The position numbers and the translations under genes were made by a program. From the NCBI RefSeq assembly GCF_002162315.1, contig NZ_CP021416.1:1438207-1502206 (forward strand): 64,000 nucleotides of DNA, read 5' to 3'. Within the stretch, counting starts at the first letter, position 1. Each line of letters starts with the position of its first letter. The notes below the pieces were generated by a model, which was given only the letters and a program-made list of their open reading frames with translations, ran no database searches and was not told the DNA's origin. Of the stretch, positions 57,107 through 64,000 are shown piece after piece. Source of the stretch: Sulfurospirillum diekertiae. Lineage in GTDB: Bacteria; Campylobacterota; Campylobacteria; Campylobacterales; Sulfurospirillaceae.

Positions 57107-59462
57107 ACTCCACCTTGAAAACTTCAAACGCTACACTTCCTTTGACATTGAGTTTGGCGAGGGGCTTATCGGCATCATCGGTAAAAATGGCAGTGGTAAA
57201 TCAACCCTCTTTGAAGCCATTCTTTTTGCGCTATATGGCGAGCTTCGAAATAAAAAATTTAAAGAAGTCATCCGAAACGCCAGTGCGAGTGATAAAGATG
57301 CTGTTTTAGTGGAGCTTGATTTTGAATTTGAGAGCATAGCGTACAAAGTCATGCGTGAGTTTCGTGGAAAAGCCCTCAGTGCGAACGCCAAGCTGTATAA
57401 AAATGGCGAGCTTACCACCAGTGGCGCGAGAGAAGTTACCGTGGCTATCACGAAACTAACGAAGATGAGCAAAGAGGCATTTTTGCATACGCTTTTTGCC
57501 TCTCAAAAAGAACTTACTAGTCTCAGTACGCTTAAAAATGAAGATCGAAAAAAGATGATACGCAAACTTCTTGGGCTTGAAAAGATAGACTTTGTGGAGA
57601 ATGAACTTATCGAAAAAAGCAGAGAACTCAAACGCGACATCGCCGCAAGTGCAGAGTTTCTCTTAGGCGAGGAAGAACTCAAAAGTAAAACAGCGTTGAT
57701 AAAAGAAACTACCGCTACAAAACAAGCGTTTGAAAAAGAAGTAAAAACCAAATCCACAGAACTAGAAACCACTAAAAAACAAGAGTTACATGTAAAGAGT
57801 GAATTAGAGCTTTTTGTCAAAACAAAAGAGCAGAAACAAAAGCTCATCAGCGAACTTTCCCTCATCAAAAACTCTATAACTTCAAATCTAGCTACGCAAA
57901 CCAAACTCATCGAAGAGCTCAAAACCTTAGAAACAAAAGCCAAAGAACTTAAAAGTTTAAGTACCATTAAAAAAGAGTACGAATCTTTACATGTAAAGCT
58001 CAAAGAACACGAAACTCTCAAAAATATACAGATAAAAAAAAGAGGGCTTAGAAAAGAGCAAACCCAGTTGCGTGCCCAGTACACCAAAGCCAAAGCAGAC
58101 ATCGCAAATTTGGAAGAACAAACCAAACCGTATGAGACACTTTTAGGGCAAAAAAAAGAAAATGAAGCTTTACATGTAAAGCTAAAAACCGAACTTTTGG
58201 GTAAGCAAACAGAGCAAAAACAACTCCAAAATGAACTCTCAGCCGAACAGCGAGTTGTATCTGACACACAACAAAAGATAGCCAAGCTACAAAGCTTAGG
58301 TAGAGAATCAAACTGTCCTACCTGTACACGACAACTACTCGATGAATACGACAATGTCATCGCATCCCTCAACGACATCGTGCAAAAGACGCAAAGTCAA
58401 AAGATAGACAAAACCAAAGCAAAACTTGAACTCCTCACCAAACAGATAGCGGAGCTTGAACTTCAAAAAGAGCAAACGCAAAAAGCCTTACATGTAAACG
58501 AGACGGCACTAAGTTTGATACTCAGTAAGCAAAAAGATTTGGCAAACGCCAAAGAGCATTTTACGAAAGTCAGTGAACAAGGCAAACGCAATAAAGAAGA
58601 GCTAGACAAACTCGCACAACACGCTTACGATGAAGCTTTACATGTAAGCCTACAAAAAAGCTTTTTGGAGCTAAAACCAAAGTATGAAGCCGTTCTAAGT
58701 CTTGAAACAGAACTCAAACGAGAGCAGGGCGTGAGGGAGGATTTGGCGCTTACATGTAAGAGTGCAGAAGCTTTACATGTAAAGGCAAAAGAGAAAGAAT
58801 TGGAAGTGCAAAAAACACTGTACGATGAGCCAAAACACACCGCAAAACAAAGCGAATACGACGAACTTCAAAAGCAAAAAGAGAAACAATACAGCGTTAT
58901 TTCAGAGCTAAAAGAAAAGATAGCCAAAAATGAGGGCGAGATAAAAACCTTGCAAAACGCTCTGGAAAATAACGACATACAACTTAAAAAAGTACAGAGT
59001 AAAAAAGACGATTTGCAAGACTATGAAAAGATAAAAGTCAGCCTCAGCGAGTTTAAAACAAAACTCAACTCAAAAATAGCCCCACGCATCTCACAAATCG
59101 CCTCCCAAATGTACGCCACCATCACCAAAGGCAAATACCAATACATCGAAGTGAACAACGACTTTGACTTTTTCATCTACGATGAGGGCAAATGCTACCC
59201 CATAGAACGCTTCAGCGGCGGCGAGATAGATCTTGCCAACCTAGTGCTTCGCATTGCCATTTCCAAAACACTGAGTGAACTCAGCGGTGCAAGTAGTGTC
59301 GGATTTTTAGTTTTTGATGAAGTGTTTGGAAGCCAAGACGAAAACCGAAGAATGGAAATCTTAGAAGCGTTTCATACCATAAAAGAACAGTACAGACAGA
59401 TATTTTTAATAAGCCATGAGATGGAGATAAAAGAGATGTTTGAGAGAGTTGTGGAGTTGTAA
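57093..59462 (+). CDS. sbcC: SbcC/Rad50-type SMC-like ATPase
   Basis: The 789-residue protein is shorter than E. coli SbcC (about 1050) and closer in size to archaeal Rad50. Walker A is GKNGSGKST (about 31-39), the zinc hook CPTC lies at about 408-411 between two long coiled coils, and the C-terminal lobe has FSGGEIDLANLVLRIAIS (signature) and FLVFDEVFGSQD (Walker B). With SbcD it opens hairpin or palindrome ends and protein-blocked ends. Eight palindrome copies lie in its coiled-coil part (57785-58782), giving repeated Leu-His-Val. The last known copy in the window is here. Confidence 0.95.
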   Translation: MILSKLHLENFKRYTSFDIEFGEGLIGIIGKNGSGKSTLFEAILFALYGELRNKKFKEVIRNASASDKDAVLVELDFEFESIAYKVMREFRGKALSANAKLYKNGELTTSGAREVTVAITKLTKMSKEAFLHTLFASQKELTSLSTLKNEDRKKMIRKLLGLEKIDFVENELIEKSRELKRDIAASAEFLLGEEELKSKTALIKETTATKQAFEKEVKTKSTELETTKKQELHVKSELELFVKTKEQKQKLISELSLIKNSITSNLATQTKLIEELKTLETKAKELKSLSTIKKEYESLHVKLKEHETLKNIQIKKRGLRKEQTQLRAQYTKAKADIANLEEQTKPYETLLGQKKENEALHVKLKTELLGKQTEQKQLQNELSAEQRVVSDTQQKIAKLQSLGRESNCPTCTRQLLDEYDNVIASLNDIVQKTQSQKIDKTKAKLELLTKQIAELELQKEQTQKALHVNETALSLILSKQKDLANAKEHFTKVSEQGKRNKEELDKLAQHAYDEALHVSLQKSFLELKPKYEAVLSLETELKREQGVREDLALTCKSAEALHVKAKEKELEVQKTLYDEPKHTAKQSEYDELQKQKEKQYSVISELKEKIAKNEGEIKTLQNALENNDIQLKKVQSKKDDLQDYEKIKVSLSEFKTKLNSKIAPRISQIASQMYATITKGKYQYIEVNNDFDFFIYDEGKCYPIERFSGGEIDLANLVLRIAISKTLSELSGASSVGFLVFDEVFGSQDENRRMEILEAFHTIKEQYRQIFLISHEMEIKEMFERVVEL

Positions 59463-59488
59463 AAAATTAATAAAAAAGGAATAGGTAG

Positions 59489-61449
59489 ATGAATATATCA
59501 AAAATAAAAATAAAAAACTTTAGGTTATTAAGAGATTCAGTATTAGAAGTGAAAAAAGATTTATCTTTATTGATAGGTAGAAATAACAGTGGTAAAACTT
59601 CGCTTTTGGTTTTATTTGAGAAATTTTATAGCAATGAAGATTTTACATACGATGATTTTAGTTTATGTTTGCGAGAACAGATTCATGACATAAATGATAC
59701 TACCAATATTCAAGATTTATCAATACAAATGATTTTAGAAATAAATTATGATGGGACTGATAATTTAGAAAAACTATCAGAATTTATTTTAGATTTAGAC
59801 CCAGAACAAAATGTGGTAAAGATACTGTTTGAGGTAAGCATCAAAAAAGAAAAAATACTGCCTATTTTAGAATTACTTAATGAACCTGATAAAAAAACTA
59901 GATATATCAAAAAGAACTTTCAAAATTTTTTGACAACAACCATATATTCATTTGAAAATGATGAAGATTTACTAGAGGAAAATAGGTATAAATTAATTAA
60001 GAAAGATTTAAAACAAGTTAAAAATCTAATAAATTTTCAAATTATTCATGCTAAAAGAAATGTTTCTAGTTCAGATGACAACAAAGGCAAAAGAATACTT
60101 TCAAGTATGACTACGAAATATTTTAATCAAAAAAGTATTGTAGACCCAAATTTTTCAGACATTAATCAAATGATGATAACCATGGATGGTACTCTTAATA
60201 CAGAGTATGATACAAAAATTCAAAAGATTTTTTTAAAAATTGGGAAAAAGACTTTTTTAAAATATTTGATACTTTTAAAAAGTTATATCTGACTTGGAAT
60301 CAAATGAAGTAATAAGCAATTCTTCAAAGGTTGTTTATGGTGATGCTTCTAATCATTTGCCAGAACATTTAAATGGGTTGGGATATATGAATATTTTATA
60401 TCTTCTTTTAGATATAGAAATGAAAAAAAAGAGTTTCAAAGAAGAAGGAAAAGATATTAACTTACTTTTCATAGAAGAACCAGAAGCTCATACTCATCCG
60501 CAAATGCAATACAAATTTATAGATAAGATAAGAAAAGTTCTTTTTGAAATATCGAATTTGCAAACGGTCATTACAACACATTCTGCCCAAATCGTGGCAA
60601 GATGTAATTTCCAAGATATAAGATATTTACTCAATATCAATAATGAAAACATAAAAATTAAAAACTTTCATTCTGAATTAAAAGCACAATATGGTACAGA
60701 GGAAGAAGAATTTAAATTTGTAGAACAGTATTTGACTTTGCAAGCATCAGAGTTATTCTTTGCCAATAAAATTATATTTATCGAAGGAACTACAGAAAAA
60801 ATGTTACTTCCTTATTACATTAATAAATTTGATGAAGAGAGGAAGAGTATTCCTAATTACATACCAATTTCTTCTCAAAATATTTCAATTGTAGAAGTTG
60901 GGGCTAATGCAGAAGCTTTTGATAAATTGGTAAGATTTTTAGATATTCAAACTCTAATAATTACAGATATAGATACTACATTAAAAACAACTAATACATC
61001 AAGTACTGCTTATCCCGCACATGAAGTTGAAGGAGCAACTCATACTAGTAATGAAACAATAAAAAAAATATTTTCATGCACCTGATGTAAACTCTGCAGA
61101 TTTTCCGCAGTGGTTTGAAAATTTAAAAAATAATACTTTGTCAATTACTGATGCAAGCAAAATTAAAATTTTTTATCAAATAAGTGAAGATAGTTATCAT
61201 GCTAGAAGTTTTGAAGATGCTTTTATAAAAGTTAATTTGACTAAGTTAATTGATCAAAAAGATAACTTGAGAGGTTTACAAAATAAAAGTGAATTAACTA
61301 ACACTACAGGAATTTATGATTTGACAGAGAAAATATTAAAGAAAAAATCTGACTTTGCATTCTCTTTATTGTATTTGGCTTTATCAAAAAATATAGACTG
61401 GCAAATGCCTTTATATATTAAAAAATGCTTTAGAATGGATCCAAAATGA
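59489..61449 (+). CDS. gajA: GajA-like OLD-family nuclease (ATPase + TOPRIM), three apparent frameshifts
   Basis: Three open pieces fit one protein of about 653 residues. The ATPase part has LIGRNNSGKTSLL (Walker A, about 30-42), LLFIEEPEAHTHPQ (Walker B) and TTHSAQIVARC (His switch). The TOPRIM part has IIFIEGTTEKMLL and LIITDIDTT, which carry the metal-binding Glu and DxD. That is the class 2 OLD layout, and class 2 genes sit next to UvrD-like helicases, as here (Gabija). Breaks lie at T7 60228-60234, A5 60277-60281 and A8 61061-61068. One-base edits restore the chain through NWEKDFFKIFDTFKKVISDL and KKYFHAPDVNSADFP. In Gabija, GajA nicks DNA when nucleotide levels fall during phage infection. 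Confidence 0.8.
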
Positions 61450-63429
61450 CGCCTCTTGATAGTATTAAACAATGTATTGAAGATAAAAAATGTTTTGTTC
61501 TTCAAGGTGGTGCAGGTAGTGGTAAAACAGAAACATTGAAAAATGTCTTAGAAAATATATCTGAAAACTATCCCAATAAAAAAGTTGCTTGTATAACACA
61601 CACTAACTTAGCCGTTGATGAGATAAAATCAAGAGTTGGTGATAAATATACAATTAGCACCATACACTCTTTTTTAAATTCAATAATTAAAGATTATAAA
61701 AAAACATTTTTCAATGTATTTTTGAGCTTTTTAAAGTTGAGAAAATAGAACGAAACGAGGTGGATTTTTACGGCGGTGACGAAAGAGAACAAAAGAAGCA
61801 AGAGCATGAAAAATATAAAAAGGTATATGAAAAATATGCCAAAAAAGCTTTTTACTGTAACGCATGAAAGAATAGATAAGCCAGAAGGAAAAAGAATCTA
61901 TGATGTTAATCCAGTAGCATATAATACAAGTTTAAATACTAGAATTGAGGCATTAAATGAAATCATTAAAAGTCAAATAGAAGCAAAAGACTACAATAAG
62001 ATTCAATATAACGAAACCCGTTTTGATAGTTATAATGATTTAACTTTTGGACATGATGGGTTATTAGAAATCGCATATCAACTTTTTAGCTCTTTCCCTA
62101 AAATTGGTAAAATTCTTCAAGATAAATTTGATTATATTTTTATCGATGAATATCAAGATACCAATGAAAAAATTATACAAATTTTTTTAAGGCATCTTCC
62201 ACAGAACGATAAAACAGTAGTAGGTTTATTTGGGGATGCAATGCAATCAATCTATAAAGATGGAATTGGGGATGTTCAAAACTATATAGCTGATAGTACT
62301 TTAGAGGAAATAATCAAAGAAGATAATTATAGATGTTCTGTTCAAGTAGTAGAATTTATCAATAATATTAGAACAGATGGACTAAATCAAGAAGTTCAAT
62401 TAAAGCATGATGAATCTACTTTGGATGAAAGACAAGGTATTGTCAGTTTTTTTTATTCTATTGTTGATAGTAAGCCTACGGCATTTTCAACCAAAGAAAT
62501 CAAAAAGTCAATATATCGAAAAAATAAACAGTTTAATCGAACATGCAAAGAACAATCAGCCTAATTCAAAATTTTTAATGTTAACAAATAAATCTATTTC
62601 AATAGAGGTAGATTTTCAAAATCTTTATGAAACTTTTGCGCAAAGGTATCAAGAGCCAAAAGAATATATTGATGAAGTATTGATAAAGTTACAACTTATA
62701 GATTTAGTAGAACTTTGTCAATCCTATGAAAATGGGAATTATAATTTTATATTGACTGAATTGAAAAAAGTTGGATACCCTATAAAAACCATAGCGGATA
62801 AACAAAAATTAAAAGAAGATATTGAATATTTATTAAATTTTGAAGGTGGTGCGATAGAGGCACTACATTATGCTTTTAATAATAGGTTAATTAAAAAATC
62901 AGAATCCTTTAATGCCTACATATCAAGAAAAGAAGCTTTTTCGTTGAGTTTAGACAATGATGAATATAGAACATTTAAAGAAAATTATATTTCTGGTCAG
63001 AATACATATACAAGAATGACAAGTGCTGGAATTGAAATTGAAGAAGAACAATTTAATGAATTAGAAAAAGAGTTAAAAAAAGAAAAATTATTTGAAGGCT
63101 TGTTTTCACCAATAGTTACTTTTAAAGAAGTGGTCAATTATTGTAATTATATGAGTGAAAAAGTCGAATATATAACAATGCACAAAACAAAAGGCTCTGG
63201 AATTGAAAATGTCATTGTTGTTTTAGATGAGTATTTTTGGAATGAATATGACTTTTGCAAAATTTTCGATACAACTATTAGTGATACTAAAAAAATTGCA
63301 AGCCAAAAACTTTTTTATGTTGCTTGTTCAAGAACAGAAAAGAATTTGACTTGTATAAAGTTAATTACACAAGATGAGGAAAGTTTGATACAGTCTTTTT
63401 TTCAAAGTGCAATAAGAATAGATTTATAA
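61446..63429 (+). CDS. gajB: GajB-like UvrD-family helicase, three apparent frameshifts
   Basis: The open pieces fit a superfamily 1 helicase of about 661 residues, longer than the roughly 500 of known GajB. Motif I is GGAGSGKTETL (about 20-30), Ia THTNLAVDEI, II FDYIFIDEYQDTNE, III GLFGDAMQSIY, IV EDNYRCSVQVVEF, V EYITMHKTKGSGIENVIVV, and VI LFYVACSRTEKN. All seven are present, so loss of function would come only from the breaks at A7 61698-61704, T5 61849-61853 and A5 62502-62506. The start overlaps the gajA stop by 4 bases, a mark of co-translation. In Gabija this subunit senses DNA ends or intermediates and activates GajA. Confidence 0.78.
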
Positions 63430-63450
63430 TTTCTAACAGGAGTAACTTAT

Positions 63451-64000
63451 ATGACTTTATATGAAAATGTAATTATAGGCAATTTTTTTATATGGGTTAG
63501 GACTTGATATAGGGATATCATTGGGCTTAAATAATGAAGATGTAGATTTACCAAGTATTGTAAATTTATTACAACAAACCCCAGCTGATAAAGAATTGGG
63601 AGATATGTTGTTAGAATTTCCTGGGGTTGTAAAAGTACTAGAATTTAAAAATGCAAAAAATCCATCAAAAAAAGAAAAAAAAAGAGTAGAAAAATTAGAA
63701 AAAGCTTTGAAAGATAATGAAAGAATGAAATATGTATCAAGAGAGATTCATTGGTATATAGAAACTGAGCCTTTTAATAAAATTTGTGCAAATAAGATTG
63801 TCCCTTATTTGGATGCATATAATGGAACTATAGGAATGGACACCTTGGAAAATTTTATTAAGAGTATTTCAATTGAAGTAAATAATCCTACATCTGGTAT
63901 TACACATGAAGAGCAAAAACATTATTTGTCTTTGGTATCAACATGTCAAGGTTCTGGAAAAGTTGGCACGGGTGGATTAATTGTATCTGTTTCAAAAAAA
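63451..64000 (+). CDS. Unknown third gene of the Gabija island, cut by window edge
   Basis: ATG 63451 follows AGGAG at normal distance, 22 bases after gajB. The frame breaks at the T7 run 63483-63489; with one T less it reads MTLYENVIIGNFLYGLGLDIGI and stays open to the window end (over 180 residues). I do not recognise the family. Visible features are a hydrophobic N-terminus (about 7-24), a Lys/Glu-rich helical middle (about 70-100), and LEFKN (about 62-66), which might be the E-x-K half of a nuclease motif but this is weak. Base composition is as AT-rich as gajAB, suggesting it arrived with them. Confidence 0.55.

Larger units (their letters stand above)
108..58782. repeat. Dispersed palindrome TTACATGTAA, 34 perfect copies
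   Basis: Hand count of the perfect 10-mer gives starts at 108, 2577, 3591, 6085, 10057, 11340, 13711, 13826, 15659, 19108, 22674, 26580, 28578, 28855, 30260, 34148, 34167, 35903, 39919, 48409, 49832, 51760, 53642, 55363, 56708, 56795, 56909, 57785, 57987, 58170, 58498, 58638, 58750 and 58773. Most are flanked by T and A to give TTTACATGTAAA. Near-matches lie at about 4165, 10371, 10505, 21769, 29254, 33409, 34725, 45830 and 46703. Inside genes the motif usually reads TTA-CAT-GTA (Leu-His-Val), sometimes ACA-TGT-AAA (Thr-Cys-Lys). The third frame gives Tyr-Met-stop. At an assumed 62% A+T, chance predicts well under one copy. Function is unknown. Confidence 0.95.

Noticed and set aside
57503-58378. 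Long minus-strand open frame opposite sbcC (291 codons)
   Set aside because: It is a shadow of the A-rich coiled-coil coding strand: Ser/Phe/Leu/Cys-rich with no ribosome-binding site or family match.
108-58782. The palindrome as a ParB (parS), SMC or terminus-organising site
   Set aside because: Copies are far too many for such sites, and parS has a different core (CACGTG). Kept instead as an unexplained iterated motif.
1-64000. CRISPR arrays, insertion sequences or prophage genes
   Set aside because: No regularly spaced direct repeats, transposase, integrase or phage structural genes were seen anywhere in the window.

Overview
The window looks like chromosome of a Campylobacterota (epsilonproteobacterial) species, most like Sulfurospirillum. 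Three things point there: low-G+C coding sequence, the gene run murJ-cysS-msbA-pyrD-M16 protease-dapA-fabL (minus strand) next to fapA/DUF342-ruvA-ddl-small Phd protein-hydrolase-murF (plus strand), which has the same order as around Cj0795-Cj0807 of Campylobacter jejuni as I remember it, and a cluster in the order of the C. jejuni cts (natural transformation) genes. No database search was possible, so genus is an inference.

Layout. 1-3.6 kb: 5' part of a tRNA-Gly (minus), a ferritin-like/VIT1 iron transporter, fumC, a Tpx-like protein without the peroxidatic Cys, and an ankyrin protein. 3.6-10.0 kb: a TolC-type outer-membrane protein divergent from an HlyD-YbhF-YbhS-YbhR type ABC-2 export operon. 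10.0-13.5 kb: MarC, an unknown helical protein, a DUF1847 protein and a periplasmic-sensor diguanylate cyclase. 13.5-24.4 kb: a long minus-strand run yggS-rseP-pgsA-fabL-dapA-M16-pyrD-msbA-cysS-murJ (transcribed right to left). 24.5-30.8 kb: fapA-like, ruvA, ddl, Phd-like, hydrolase, acylphosphatase, murF. 30.8-34.1 kb: pta-ackA. 34.2-35.9 kb: yqeY, flgH and an unknown gene. 35.9-44.8 kb: an MSHA/Cts-type secretion or DNA-uptake cluster (I-J-K-L-M-N-E-G order). 44.9-49.7 kb: era, hslU, hslV, rplI, a rhodanese and argG. 49.9-53.6 kb: S4 protein, trpD, tsaE, lptB, rpoN. 53.6-55.4 kb: DnaJ-like, bpt and a small coiled protein. 55.4-56.0 kb: a 0.55-kb non-coding stretch with nested inverted repeats and a terminator. 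56.0-59.5 kb: sbcD-sbcC. 59.5-64.0 kb: an AT-rich Gabija-type anti-phage island (OLD-family nuclease GajA, UvrD-like helicase GajB) followed by an unrecognised third gene that runs off the window.

Two signals cut across the annotation. First, the 10-bp palindrome TTACATGTAA (often extended to TTTACATGTAAA) occurs 34 times by hand count between 108 and 58782, mostly inside genes, where it reads Leu-His-Val. Eleven copies lie in the 3.5 kb of sbcDC. None lies in the last 5.2 kb (Gabija island) and only one lies in the 12.5 kb from 35.9 to 48.4 kb. It behaves like a highly iterated genome signature (compare HIP1 of cyanobacteria or uptake sequences of Neisseria/Haemophilus), and the presence of competence-type genes in the same window makes an uptake-signal hypothesis testable. 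Second, about two dozen single-base frameshifts, nearly all at A/T homopolymers, break otherwise normal genes (ybhF, ybhS, ybhR, marC, murJ, cysS, the hydrolase, most of the Cts cluster, gajA, gajB). This pattern is best explained by sequencing error. I give the inferred intact spans and say so in each entry.
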